DNA from: Diphasiastrum complanatum
Lineage: Eukaryota; Streptophyta; Lycopodiopsida; Lycopodiales; Lycopodiaceae
DNA length: 64,000 nt
Reading direction: 5' to 3'
Assembly (NCBI GenBank): GCA_029204225.1
Contig: MU832668.1
Location: 1-64,000, forward strand
The position numbers were made by a program, and so were the translations under genes. Below, one piece after another: positions 33,173 to 44,369 of the stretch. The first letter of the stretch is position 1, and every line of letters starts with the position of its first letter. A model generated the notes under the pieces. It searched no databases. It was not told where the DNA came from and saw nothing but the letters and a program-made list of their open reading frames with translations.

Positions 33173-34242
33173 TACATCACTTGATGTTGACCAAACATCC
33201 ATGAATGATGGAGGCACAAGCCCATATCAACCCATCAGCGATGATGAGAGCTTAAGATCTTCTGACAATATAGCAGAGGAGTACCCACAGGAGGAGTCCC
33301 ATGAAACTATCTACTTGTATTTTGCAGATCTTATGCATGATACTGAAATGCCTCCTCTAGATTTAGAGGAGCGGGAAACTCTCTATGAGCACGATAGGTC
33401 GATAGAGACACCTGAAGTAATGATTGAAAAAGGACTTGCTAGTCCCATAGATGCATTATTAGAGTCTCTTAAACAGAATGAGGGTGAAAGGAAAGACCAT
33501 ACACCATCAGAACTAGATGCCATCAAAGAAAAGCATGTCATATTAGAGGACCTTTTGATCGAACCTCAACTAGAGTCACATCTAGTTGAAGGACCGCAAC
33601 TAGACCTAGATGGACTCTCATTCGCCGAACTAGACTTGGCTTTACAAGTTTTGATGCAAGAGGCCAGCCTATTGCCTAGAGAACCAAGTCTAGCCACAAA
33701 TAGCAGGAGTTTAGCAAGAGATTCACCTCTCCTGCTCCCAAAAAGTCATTAAAACCCAAGAGCAGTCACCACAAGAACACACAATGCCAAATCTTCTTGA
33801 GGATCAAGAAGATAGTATTGTCGATCTACAAATAGCAATAGCACTCTCACTGCAAGAGTGGGAAACACCTTCAAATATCCACATAGATGACATCCAATCA
33901 GAAATAGAATTAGGAGAGTTCTCAACTCGATATGACAATGAAGGTGAGATATCTAATCCAGTTGAGAGTTATAGTGATGAATCTGAGTGGGAGAATATCT
34001 GAAGATGGAATTGGACCATGCCCAATGAGGTGGCGGATGATGAAGCAAAAAGTGACAAAGAGATGATGGATGATGACATACTATCAAAGCAGGGACCGAT
34101 GGTAGGAAGTAAAGTTGAGCTAGACATGGGCCTCGAGGATCACACTAACCAGAACACAGAAGTAGAAATTTTAGCTGAAGATGACCATCGACAACTGACT
34201 GTGCAAACACCTAGCCCTCTATCTATCGGACCATTGACATGA
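33173..34242 (+). pseudogene. Gypsy-like acidic gag-associated region, continuing from 24141
   Basis: The frame left at 24141 continues here in phase after element B. It encodes an acidic, low-complexity segment (ETIYLYFADLMHDTEMPPLDLEERETL) to a stop near 33750, then further acidic frames from 33784 and 34018. No domain is recognised. These segments precede a gag core, so they look like the N-terminal part of a large gag. Confidence 0.5.
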
Positions 34243-35452
34243 AGAGTCACTCAGTCAATAGTTATTCATGATGATATCGGAAGGACACCAAGAATAGTAG
34301 GCTCCCTACCTCAGTTTTACGGAAGCACTGATGAAGATGCCCATAGACATATCCAAGAATTTGACACGCGGATGTTCACCAACACTGTCATAAATCCAAT
34401 GCATAGAATGATGTTGTTTTCCACAACTCTAGTAAGAGAAGCTAGACGATGGTACTATAATCTACCCAGAGCTTCCATTACCACCTTGGAAAAACTATTA
34501 CACCTGTTTATAGCAGATTTTGGACTCAAATACAATGTTGATAGCTTGATGTTCGCTTTGACTATGATACAACAAGAACCAAGAGAATCAGTACGCCTAT
34601 ATGTTAAACGACTCAAGGAGCTCGTTTTTCAATTGAACATAGAGGGGCAACTGAGGTATCATCTCAATTAGTACTCACCCTTTTCTTGAGGGGCCTACAA
34701 CCAGCTATCCAGCTAGAAGTACGCCAATCTGGGGTTACATCATTTGAAGAAGTAGTGTCTAGAGCCAGAACTACAGACGAGGCCTTTATTGCTACGAATG
34801 AATGCCAAACCATCTTAGCCATGATGAAAATTGTAAATCATATAGTACCATTGAAAGAGGACACCAAGCCAATACAACGTGGTAAATCACCACTTAATGG
34901 TCCCACTTTTGTAGGGGGTGCTGCACCTGCACATCCCAAGACCTTTTGCAGATATTGTAGGGAGTGTGGCCATTCAGAGGATGGATGTTCGTCACAAGAG
35001 AATGGTTTGAATACTAGAAATCAAAGGCAAAAACGGATAGGCCATTGTGTCATGGATGACAAACTACTTAGAACCTACCAAACTTGGAGTCAACCACAGA
35101 TAGATTATAGAGTGACCTCTAAGGGTGATGTGACTAGAACGAAAGGAGAGAAGCCCTCAATAAACTTGGCAGAAACACTCATAGAGAAGAAATGACTGAG
35201 GATAACCCAAGATAGGGTATGGATAGACATCTCTAATAAAGAGTGAGAGGGAGCAAGTAAGCAGATGGTAGACTCCAAAGACACTGAACCTAGGGACAGA
35301 TCATCCTCAATAGCTACTGTTGGAATAGAATAACATATACCCTTGATTGGAAGTTGTATAGATGAAGAAACAGCCTCCTTAGAAGTTAGTATGAGGCCAT
35401 TCCCCTTGGTATCGAGACAAACAAGAGGGATTATACTTTGAAGGAGACCTAT
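34243..35452 (+). pseudogene. Gypsy-type gag core and zinc knuckle
   Basis: A retrotransposon-gag domain is visible around 34270-34720: SLPQFYGSTDEDAHRHIQEF, REARRWYYNLPRASI, and FLRGLQPAIQLEV after a frame change near 34672. A zinc knuckle CRYCRECGHSEDGC lies near 34950. The frame ends at 35193. The remaining 260 bases are non-coding or too decayed to assign. The sequence is cut at 35452 by the minus-strand gypsy element. Confidence 0.7.
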
Positions 35453-36630
35453 TGTTGCGCCGGCGCCTCAAAGGGCGCTGGGACTTGAGCGGTTTCCCCA
35501 ACACGCAACCCGAAAGCCGACTCAGAATCCGTCCCCAAAAGGTAACCAAAGGCAAAGACAAGCCACACATGAAACCCAAGGCATAGTGGTCGCCAAACTA
35601 ACCGATTGGCATAGCGGCAAGCCCCATGTCGATGATAGGGACCCTTAGGCGCCAGCGATGCAAAAAGGTTGTAGTAAGGGTCCTTCCACTTGGACCAGTC
35701 CCGGAGGCGAAACCGAACTGGTAATCATCCCCAAGGATCAACTTTATTAGATTTGGAAGAGATTACATTCATACATAGACTGACCGGTCTCGGGGCCACC
35801 AACACGTGCTAGGCATTGTGCCTGGCTCGTGCTGGTAGAGCGAGCTGAGACCTGGCGACTGGATTCCTGACGCTGGTTGAGCTGCCCAAGTTTCTGTCTG
35901 CCGCACTCCCCCTATAGTTCTGCTGCGATTCGGTGCACCCCCTCTGGTTTGAAACATAGTGCTTTCTGGTAAAGCACGCTTTTTAGGACTTAGTTTTTAT
36001 TTTGCTGATTAAGCCTGGCAAGCCTGGCAGAATCAGTCTGGCTCCCGGACATGGGTCCCGGGAGCCGTCTCGATGGCCGAATTAATTTGCTTTTCTGACT
36101 AGGCCATGACTCGAGCTCCAGAGCTAGCTCATGACTTGTGACTACTTGAATGGCTCACCACAGGTCGGAGGCTCAGTCCTTAACGTTCTAACTTGCTCTG
36201 GGACCTTAGAGAGTGTCACCCCTTTGAGTCTTACAGGGCACGCTGGGTGCACCCGAGTCAGCTTTACAACATCATCCCCTCATTTGAGAAAGCTGATGTC
36301 CTCATCAGGGCCAAACTAGAACCTAAGACTCATGGCACGGGCTTAATTCACCGGCCAGACTTTAGTCACATATACAAGGGCACGGGCTTGATTGACCGGC
36401 CAAAGGAAACCAACTGTAAAGAGAAGTAATGATATTGTGTTTTGCACCCAGCACAGGGAAAGTGTGGATCTAGTTCACTTACGTAAAACATGTGTAAGGC
36501 TGCTGCACTTAGACATTAGACTGAAGCTCACTCCTCGATGAGAAATGCGGCTTACTTTATTAGCATGAAAGAAAAAGGTACTTACGGCTCCCTTAAGCCT
36601 CATATATGTCATTTTTGTCGCACGTCTGGA
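35453..36630 (-). repeat. 3' LTR region of the gag-protease element
   Basis: The outer boundary at 35453 is set by identity with 39678-39703. The inner boundary is unclear because the partner LTR is gone. The region contains two similar segments with CACGGGCTT and CCGGCCA (near 36336 and 36379). No gene is seen. Confidence 0.55.
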
Positions 36631-36638
36631 TGAGTCCC

Positions 36639-38851
36639 CTAGGACTCTAGATATTTTGTTTGGTCGCCCAGATTGAGCTCCTTGAGCTCTGCATCGGCAC
36701 TTAGATTCACCTCTGATGTGGAAACTGCAGGCAATGTTGGCTCCATTTGACCTCGCGTCAGCTGGTTTGTCACTGTTGGATGTCCTTCTTTAAAGAAGTG
36801 AGCTTTCGCTTGGTCACACAAGGTGAGCTCCTTGAGCTCTGCATCGGCACTTGAATTCACCTTTGATGTAGAGACTATAGGCAATGTTGGCTCCATTTGT
36901 TCCCGTGTCAGCTGGTCTGTCACTGTTGGCTATCCTTTGTTAAAGAGGTGAATGAGATTGGGAGGAATGGTTGGCTCCGGTTCATTTGTGTCGTTCGTTT
37001 CTAGTTGGTCCCCTGGCACAGCTCTGATGACACAAGGTTTCCTGCCATTATATAATAACACAAGGTTAACCCCTTTTGTCAAGAAGGCCACCACATGTTC
37101 GTTAAACCAGCTTAATCCCAAAATAACATCGAAGGCATCCATCTTCAAGATTGTGAACGTTAGTCGATTCTTCCAAGCTCCCAGAGAGATTGGTAAGTTG
37201 GTTGCCAATCTACAAGTGGTCATTGTACCTTTCGCGGTCTCCACACAAATAGGAGTCACATTTTCTTCACATTGGATGTCCAATTCTCCTGTCAGTTTTT
37301 CTGACAAGTAGTTATGTGACGCCCCCAGGTCTACCATGAAGTAAATGATCTTGCCTTGAATACATCCTTTCAGGTACAATAACTTGGATCCTCTTGCAGG
37401 AGTCACCATAAGATGTTCACGATACGCCGCAAGTGCCCCTATCTGTTGTAAGGCATTCAGATCAGACTCCGTCAAATCCGTTTCTGGGTCCTCTTCGTCA
37501 TCCTGTTCACCATCTTCTTGATCAAATGCCTCTCTCTCCATCCTATCAAATCCTTCAATAGCAGCCATGATTTGCTTATTCAATGGTTTGGGGCATGACC
37601 TCCAAGAGTGACCTTGCTGATGACAGTTAAGCAACGCATGGAACTGCCCACTGTTGGTGAGCTGTTGCTGTGACAAGCTGAAGGTCCAACATTGTTTCTT
37701 CTCTGGAACATGTTCCCTCCATTGTTGCCTTGGTTGCCAAACCCTGTTTTTGTTGGGAATTTGTTCACGCTACTCGAGGCTTGGTTGCCATTTGGAGCTG
37801 AGTTCCCCCTTGGAAAGAAGCTCGGACTCAGTCTGGATCCACTAAATACTCTTGTTGAGGTTGCGGGAGCAGCTGGTGTCAATGTGCTCTCATAATCACA
37901 AACCATTTCAGCCGCTCGAATAGTTGAATTGAAATCATGGGGCATGTAGCTGTCTATCGCACGCCGGGTCCAAGATTGCATTCTAGACAATAGGTAATGA
38001 GTTTTGTCCGCCTCGGACATATCTTCAATAACCCATACACTCTGTCTGAATTTATTGAGGTACTCTCGCAATGACCCTTTCTGTTTGAGCCCCGATAATT
38101 CTGTCCTCAATCTCATGTGTGAATCCTTCGGTATGAACTCCTCTCGTAACGCGGCTTTGAATGCGTCCCATGTCTGAAAATGCATTCCTGTCATCCGGTA
38201 CCAGTTTGTAGTGTAGCCCTCAGAATATGCTAATGCCAAGTCAGTTCTTTTTTCCTCAAGAGTGTTCATCAGACGGAAGTAATGGTCCATGGGAAACAAC
38301 CAATCTTCCACAACTCGAATGTCACGCTCTCCTTTGAAAGTAGGTGGTGCTTTCACTTTGGCAGTCTTCCTTGGGCCTTCCGTGTTTCGCGCTCGTGGTT
38401 CTCTTGGTATCTGTGGAGGAGGCGCCACTGCATTCCCCCTAGTTGCTTCCAACTCTTCAAACCTGGCTTTCAGCTATGTTAGCCCGTCTCTCATTTCTCT
38501 AGCAAGGTTAAACTGAGTAAGGTTCATGGTTCGCAAGGATGTTTGCCATTCTTTCCTTTCTTTTTCTCTGTACTTCTTCACCTCGCTAAGCATAGCCGTC
38601 ATTGCGCTTGATAAGCATTGCCGCATCTTCACTTCAAAGTGGTCCTGCTGCGCCTCTAGCAAGGGTTCATCTCTTGGTGTAGGTTCAGAAGGGCCACCCA
38701 TCTCTTCTTGGAGAGGCGCCACTGTGGAGTGCATACGCTCTTTCTTTCTCGACTTGGACCTGGTGCCATCTCGATGCATGCGAGAGTTGTATTCTTGAGC
38801 CAGCTCTTCTCTGTCCGTCAATGCTCGTAACTCTTCAAGATGGTCCTCCAT
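36639..38851 (-). pseudogene. Gypsy-type gag and aspartic protease, broken by stops and a frame change
   Basis: Minus strand. From ATG at 38851 the frame has a predicted helical, charged N-terminus, an in-frame TAG at 38476-38474, then a retrotransposon-gag core (APPTFKGERDIRVVEDWL, GYTTNWYRM, LREYLNKFRQSV). Near 37660 the frame changes. The continuation (37676-36930) has a knuckle remnant CHQQGHSWRSC, an acidic linker and an aspartic protease region with MVDLGASHNYLS, where the usual D-T/S-G is DLG. A TAG at about 36930 is followed in the same frame by two tandem copies of a segment of about 45 residues (EQMEPTLP...ADAELKEL), ending at 36639. No RT follows. Confidence 0.82.
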
Positions 38852-39204
38852 TATAGTCAGAGGTGTACTTCCAACAGATTATCGCCTCAATCCTTTTTAT
38901 ATTTGAAACTCTCCCTTCTGTCGGCCGGGCCCCACAGCTCTCTTTTCTTCTTTATTAAATCAGCTTCAATGAAAATATCCCCTCCTCAAACTTAGCACGC
39001 CCACATCACCTGAGAGCCAAGTAGGAACCAGGTCATTTGTGTCCAAGCAAGCACACAACAAACGGAACATACCAACCAAAGCAAACACAGAGGATCCCTC
39101 TCAAGCCACAAACCCCCCTGAGACCGGACGTAGGACCTTTGCCTAGCCGTGCCCACACAAATCTATCACAGAATTAGCCCACGGGAAAACATCCATCCAA
39201 CCAT

Positions 39205-39600
39205 CCGTGCTTTCACCATTAAGCAACACATTGCCTCAGTCACGCCCCACCACTTTTTGGTCAATAGCCCTTATAGCTAAACGATCGGCAGCTATCCCGC
39301 ACCGGCAGCTAACCACCCGTGCTTTACACCCGAATTCGAGCAGCATCTTTGTATCAATGGTTAACCCATACAGCTCAAATATGTCACCCCGCACCCCACA
39401 AGTCACAAGCCGTGCTTTCACCAACCTAATGGCAGCACATTGCCTCATCTGTCCTACGTGCAAACTGCGCCAGGCCCGAATCGCGAAAACTGACCGTGCT
39501 TACACCTCGAGGGCAGCACTTTGAATCATCAAGTCCCCCGTTCTACCGACCACCCCGACCGTGGATGCACCCGTGCTTACACTGTGGGCAGCACCTTGCG
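39205..39600 (-). repeat. Fivefold imperfect repeat in the leader of the gag-protease element
   Basis: CCGTGCTTTCACC or close variants occur at 39205, 39317, 39410, 39494 and 39571, most followed some 10-20 bases later by GCAGCAC-TTG. The block lies between primer site and gag. Confidence 0.75.
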
Positions 39601-39659
39601 CAACAGTACAAATCCCAAAAAGTGGCCATCCCTGTGAGACTTGCGTAGCTAACCGGCTA

Positions 39660-39675
39660 GTCGGCTCTGATACCA
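39660..39675 (-). other. Primer binding site of the gag-protease element
   Basis: The minus strand reads TGGTATCAGAGCCGAC, initiator tRNA-Met type, two bases inside the 5' LTR end. Confidence 0.9.
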
Positions 39676-39704
39676 CATGTTGCGTCGGCGCCTCAAAGGG
39701 CGCA

Positions 39705-40386
39705 TGTAAAAATTACAGCAAATAAGGATCCTAAAACACTTGAAATGATGAGGGAAACAATAGATTATGATTTCATAAGATTAGCACAAGTTGAACCATC
39801 AAAATCCATCAAAAATCTATGCTTGAACCTCACTAAATGGCCCAAATCCTTGAAGAAGGCTTCACACATGTGAAAGTACGGCCTTCCACAGTCTGAGTAC
39901 TGTACACCAGACCTACATTCAATCCTATAATCATTAGTAATCACAAGTACTCAAACAATTATGAACATAGAGAGCAATTGCACCATTATGAGAGAAAAAA
40001 CATGAAATTGCTTGATTGATTTTGGTGAGATATCATCACCTATATATACATGATCCATCACGGTTTTGGGAAGGTATGAGTAGCCCTAAACCTATCCCTA
40101 ATGCTAATTTTGGTGGATCTTTCATCCCTACCAAGTTAGGGTTGGAATCTTGGAGATCCCTCAACAATGCAAAAACTACAAAAAATAGCTCCTATTTTTT
40201 CTCCCTTGTATCTAAGCATAATTTGGACTCATTCCAAAGGTTCTAACACATAGGTCTACTTGAGAACATCCTTATGAATGGAATCCTATGCTATTTGGCA
40301 CGTGTGACAAGCCACATCATGACCATCTAACTATTTACAAGTCATATGACCAAAACTAGTCAAGCTAGAATTGTGAATTTTTAACA
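39705..40386 (-). repeat. 3' LTR of element A'
   Basis: 682 bp, same length and termini as the LTRs of element A. Confidence 0.95.
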
Positions 40387-40400
40387 CTCCTCCTCACTAT

Positions 40401-43400
40401 CTAGCTTGGTTCAATCATTGCTTTACTAATCACTCCAAGTGATGATCTGAACTTCATAAAAAGTGTCTTTTGAAGTGGTTTAGTAAGTAGATCAGCTACA
40501 CATTCATTGCTTGGAACATGCTCCAAAGCAATCTCCTTGGCTTGCACCATTTCTCTCACAAAGTGATGGCATATCTCAATGTGCTTAGATCTTGCATGGA
40601 AGATTGGGTTAGATGCAAGGTGTTGGGCTGATATATTGTCATTGTAGATGATTGGTGCCTCCTCTGAATCCATGATCTTTAGTTCCACCAATAATCTCTT
40701 GATCCAAAGTACCTCCTTTGTAGTGGTTGTCAAAGCTTTGTACTCGGCCTCGGTTGAAGATAGAGATATAGTTTCTTGCTTTTTTGAAAGCCATGAAACC
40801 ACACCTTCTCCTATGAAAGTTGAATAGGCACTTGTTGATTTCCTATCCCTCTTGTCCCCTGCAAAATCTGAATCACTAAATGCATGAAGGTTAATCACAT
40901 CTCCTCTATATAGAATCCCAAAATCCAATGTACCCGAGATGTATCTTAGAATCCTCTTAGCCTTTTTCCAATGGATATTCAATGGCTTTTGCATGGATTG
41001 GCTCAACCTACATACACTAAAGCTAAGATCTGGTCTAGTTATAGTGATCCACATTAAGGAACCTATAAGTTGCCTAAACAAAGTGATGTCCATGAAGGAT
41101 CTTTCATCATCTTCATTTGGCACTTTTACATCTTGCTCCATTGGTGTGTCAACACTTTTGCATACTTCCATCTTAAACTTCTTCAAAAGACTTTGAGCAT
41201 AGTTTACTTGACTTATAAAGATAAAATCAGACCCTCTAAGTACTTCTATGCCTAAGATGAAGTGAAGACACCCTAGATCTACCATCTTGAACTCTAAGGA
41301 TAGATCTATCTTGATTTTTTCAATACCATCAACACTATTTCCACTAATGATGATGTCATCTACATAAATGAGTAAAAGTACAATACCAACATCATCAAAC
41401 TTAATGTAAAGAGTGGGATCATATTCACTTTGAACAAAAGAAAGTGAAATAAGATAGCAATGTAGTCTTGAATTCCAAGATCTCGAGGCTTGCTTCAAGC
41501 CATAGATGCTTCTTTGGAGATGGCATACTTTGTTCTCCATTCCATGCTTGATGAACCCTTGTGGCTGCTCCATATAGATATCCTCTTCCAAAAAACCATT
41601 CAAGAAAGCATTAGAGACATCCATTTGACATAGAATCCATCCAAAATGTGATGCAAGTGCAATGATTAGTCTTATTGTGACCATCTTGGCCACGGGTGCA
41701 AAAGTTTCCTCATAGTCTATCCCTCTCTCTTGAGCATAACCTTTTGCAACTAATCTTGCTTTATGTTTGTTAACACTCCCATTTGCATTCAACTTAAGCT
41801 TGAAGACCCACTTGCATCCTATTACATTCCTTTGAGGTCTCTCAACAAGCAACCAAGTTTCATTCTCAATCAAGGCATCATACTCATCCAACATAGCTTT
41901 ATACCATTCTTTGGAGTTCAATGCATCTTCAACATTAGACGGTTCTTCAAAACTAGATAAAGCATAAGAAGTGGATGAGATACCCTCAACTTTCTGTCCT
42001 TTGCCTTGATATGTGAGCCTTGATGGCTCCACTTTTGCCCTTGAAGATCTCCTTGGTGTGATAGGTGGGTTTGGTGCTTGCTCCTCCATGAGCTCCTCCT
42101 CAAAACCAAGATCTTGCTCCTCGGCCATCTTCTTCTTGATTGTTGGAGCACTTGAGCCTTCTTCAAGCATATGCATATGATGTTCATCAAAGATGACATC
42201 CCTTGAAACAACAAATTTGTTCAAGGATGGGAGATAGACTTTGTAGCCCTTGCTTGAGCTTGCATATCCAAGCATGATCCCTCTTGTGGAAGATGGATCG
42301 TCCTTGGTTCTTGTTTCCAATGGCACATGCACATAACATATACACCCAAAAACTTTCAAGTGATTAAGATTGGGTTTCTTTCCATACAACATCTCATAAG
42401 GAGTATTGCCTTCAATTGCTTTGCAAGACACCCTATTCATCAAGTAGTTTGCACATACAAGAGACTCACCCCAAAAGGATTTGGGCAAACAAGCATCTAA
42501 TCTTAAAGCCTTAGAACATTCACATAATGTTCTATTCCTTCTTTCAGCAACTCCATTTTGTTGAGGAGTGTAAGGACAATAAGTCTCTTTCTTGATCCCT
42601 TCCTCCTCACAAAAGGCCTTGAACTCATTGGTGATGAATTCTCCACCATTGTCACTTCTAAGAATCTTGATGCTATGATTATGATGCCTTTCCACAAACA
42701 ACTTGAACTTTACAAAAGTATCAAATACTTGAGACTTGAAGGAAAGTAAGAACACCCAACAATATCTTGAGTAGTCATCAATGAAGGTTAAAAACATGGA
42801 TGAACCTCCATTAGATTTGGTGCTAGCAATGTGCACATCCGAGTGTATGAGTTCAAGAGGATGAGATGACTTTGTGATGGAGTTAGGAAACACCTTCTTA
42901 TGTGCCTTGGATAAGGCACAAGCTTCACAAACCTTGTCTTCCTTCCCAATAGACCTTGGTAGGCCTAAAGCATACTCCTCCTTGATCATAGCCTCCATGG
43001 AACCCGAGTTGACATGTCCAAGTCTTTTGTGCCATAAAGTAAAGGTAGATATCTTGCTCTTCTCGGCCAACATGACAACATTAGTATCCACAAATGCATC
43101 CAGCTTATATAGTTTGCCAAGTCTAGTGCCCTTAGCCACTATCTTACCCTTCTTCTTGATGAAACATTCATTTGAAGCAAAGTCAACATTGAAACCATTG
43201 TCTACCATTTGGCCAACACTTAGTAGATTCTTTGTTATTGTAGGAATGTACAAAACACCTTCTATGTTGATCTTTTTGGAAGATCCTAAGCAAAGGAGAA
43301 TGCTACCAACTCCTTCAATCTTACAAGCTTCATCATTTGCTGTATAGATAGACTTTATAGGTCCATCATAAGATAAGAGAGAAGAGAAAAACTCCCTTTT

Positions 43401-44369
43401 ATTAGTCATGTGTGAACTAGCACCCGAGTCAATCCACCAAGGATCTTCTCCTTTGAAGCTTGTTGAAGAAAATATGGACATCATGAGAGAGTCCTCATGT
43501 GAACTCTCCTCCTCCTCCTCTTTGCTCATGTTGGCTTGGCTTTGATCTTGCTTCCTCTTGAGGCATTCCGAGGCATAATGCCCCATCTTGCTACAATAGT
43601 AGCACTTCACCTTTGATTTGTCCTTCTTGACTTTGGTGGTTGATGGAGATGCCTTTGGGGGTCCTTCTTGATCCTCAATCTTTGTAGACTTCTTGAATGT
43701 TGATCCTTTGCCTTTGGACTTGCCTTTGCCTTTGGTGAAGAGAGCTTGGTCATCTCCACCTTGGATGGAAAGCCTATCCATCCTCTCTTGCATTTGGCTC
43801 CTTCTTGATTCCTCGGCCATGAGTGTGCCTTGGAGTTCTTCAAGTATGGGTAGCTTACCCATAATTGCATATCCCTGAACCAAATTGTCAAATTCAAAGC
43901 TTAGTCCATTCAATATGAGTTGAACAAGCTCTTCATCCTTGATAGGGTCACCTATAAAGGCTAGCTCTTTGTTCAATTCCTTTACTCTTAGGACAAAAGT
44001 ATGTGCACTCTCTCCTTTCTTTTGATAGCTTCTATAGATTTGATTCTTCAAAGCTAACATTCTAGTTTGGTTCTTGGATTCATAGACCTTTTGCAAAGTC
44101 TCCCAAGCATCTTGAGCTGAAGCGCAATCTCCTACCTCTCTTAAGAGTTCATTTGCAACATTCATTTTTATGCAATGTAGTGCAACATTGCACCTCTTGA
44201 TGTATTTGGCTTTTTCTTGAGGATGAATAGGTTCACCCTCCTTACCATTTACAATTTCCATCAGATCTTGCATGATCATGATAGATTCCATTCTAACTTT
44301 CCATATGGAATAGTTAGTTTTGTTGAGCCTTTCATTAGTATCCAAAAGATATGCATTTATAGATGTCAT
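40401..44369 (-). CDS. Intact copia gag-pol polyprotein (1322 aa)
   Basis: A single frame from ATG (44369) to the stop encodes the whole copia polyprotein: UBN2-type gag, zinc knuckle CYYCSKMGHYASEC, aspartic protease (WWIDSGASSHMT), pre-integrase domain (LWHKRLGHVN), integrase core (FIDDYSRY, LRSDNGGEF), RT_2 with YVDDIIISG, and RNase H (DSDFAGDKRD, SSTEAEYKA) ending in KPLQKTLFMKFRSSLG. It differs from element A by scattered substitutions and has the one base that A lacks in RT. All motifs look functional, so this copy could supply proteins in trans if it were expressed, but its LTR promoter is gone. Confidence 0.96.
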   Translation of the reverse strand: MTSINAYLLDTNERLNKTNYSIWKVRMESIMIMQDLMEIVNGKEGEPIHPQEKAKYIKRCNVALHCIKMNVANELLREVGDCASAQDAWETLQKVYESKNQTRMLALKNQIYRSYQKKGESAHTFVLRVKELNKELAFIGDPIKDEELVQLILNGLSFEFDNLVQGYAIMGKLPILEELQGTLMAEESRRSQMQERMDRLSIQGGDDQALFTKGKGKSKGKGSTFKKSTKIEDQEGPPKASPSTTKVKKDKSKVKCYYCSKMGHYASECLKRKQDQSQANMSKEEEEESSHEDSLMMSIFSSTSFKGEDPWWIDSGASSHMTNKREFFSSLLSYDGPIKSIYTANDEACKIEGVGSILLCLGSSKKINIEGVLYIPTITKNLLSVGQMVDNGFNVDFASNECFIKKKGKIVAKGTRLGKLYKLDAFVDTNVVMLAEKSKISTFTLWHKRLGHVNSGSMEAMIKEEYALGLPRSIGKEDKVCEACALSKAHKKVFPNSITKSSHPLELIHSDVHIASTKSNGGSSMFLTFIDDYSRYCWVFLLSFKSQVFDTFVKFKLFVERHHNHSIKILRSDNGGEFITNEFKAFCEEEGIKKETYCPYTPQQNGVAERRNRTLCECSKALRLDACLPKSFWGESLVCANYLMNRVSCKAIEGNTPYEMLYGKKPNLNHLKVFGCICYVHVPLETRTKDDPSSTRGIMLGYASSSKGYKVYLPSLNKFVVSRDVIFDEHHMHMLEEGSSAPTIKKKMAEEQDLGFEEELMEEQAPNPPITPRRSSRAKVEPSRLTYQGKGQKVEGISSTSYALSSFEEPSNVEDALNSKEWYKAMLDEYDALIENETWLLVERPQRNVIGCKWVFKLKLNANGSVNKHKARLVAKGYAQERGIDYEETFAPVAKMVTIRLIIALASHFGWILCQMDVSNAFLNGFLEEDIYMEQPQGFIKHGMENKVCHLQRSIYGLKQASRSWNSRLHCYLISLSFVQSEYDPTLYIKFDDVGIVLLLIYVDDIIISGNSVDGIEKIKIDLSLEFKMVDLGCLHFILGIEVLRGSDFIFISQVNYAQSLLKKFKMEVCKSVDTPMEQDVKVPNEDDERSFMDITLFRQLIGSLMWITITRPDLSFSVCRLSQSMQKPLNIHWKKAKRILRYISGTLDFGILYRGDVINLHAFSDSDFAGDKRDRKSTSAYSTFIGEGVVSWLSKKQETISLSSTEAEYKALTTTTKEVLWIKRLLVELKIMDSEEAPIIYNDNISAQHLASNPIFHARSKHIEICHHFVREMVQAKEIALEHVPSNECVADLLTKPLQKTLFMKFRSSLGVISKAMIEPS

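Larger units (their letters stand above)
35453..39703 (-). mobile_element. Minus-strand gypsy-type element with gag and protease only
   Basis: The 3' LTR begins at its outer end at 35453 (TGTTGCGCCGGCGCCTCAAA on the plus strand). The matching end of the 5' LTR survives as 26 bases at 39678-39703, next to a tRNA-iMet primer site at 39675-39660. Between them are a repetitive leader, gag, a protease region and a tandemly duplicated tail. No reverse transcriptase, RNase H or integrase can be found. The upper LTR is truncated where the family A copy begins at 39705. The flank CCTAT (35448-35452) would be one target duplicate; the other is lost. Confidence 0.8.

Noticed and set aside
36639-36930. 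TAG at the end of the gypsy protease frame as a programmed readthrough site
   Set aside because: The aligned position in the following tandem copy is His with a different neighbouring base pattern, and gag carries another TAG, so decay is the simpler reading.
16585-40246. Recurring 74-76-codon frame in the family A LTRs (16585, 25801, 31276, 40016)
   Set aside because: It is antisense to the LTR, lacks an ATG start, and is conserved only because the LTRs themselves are nearly identical.
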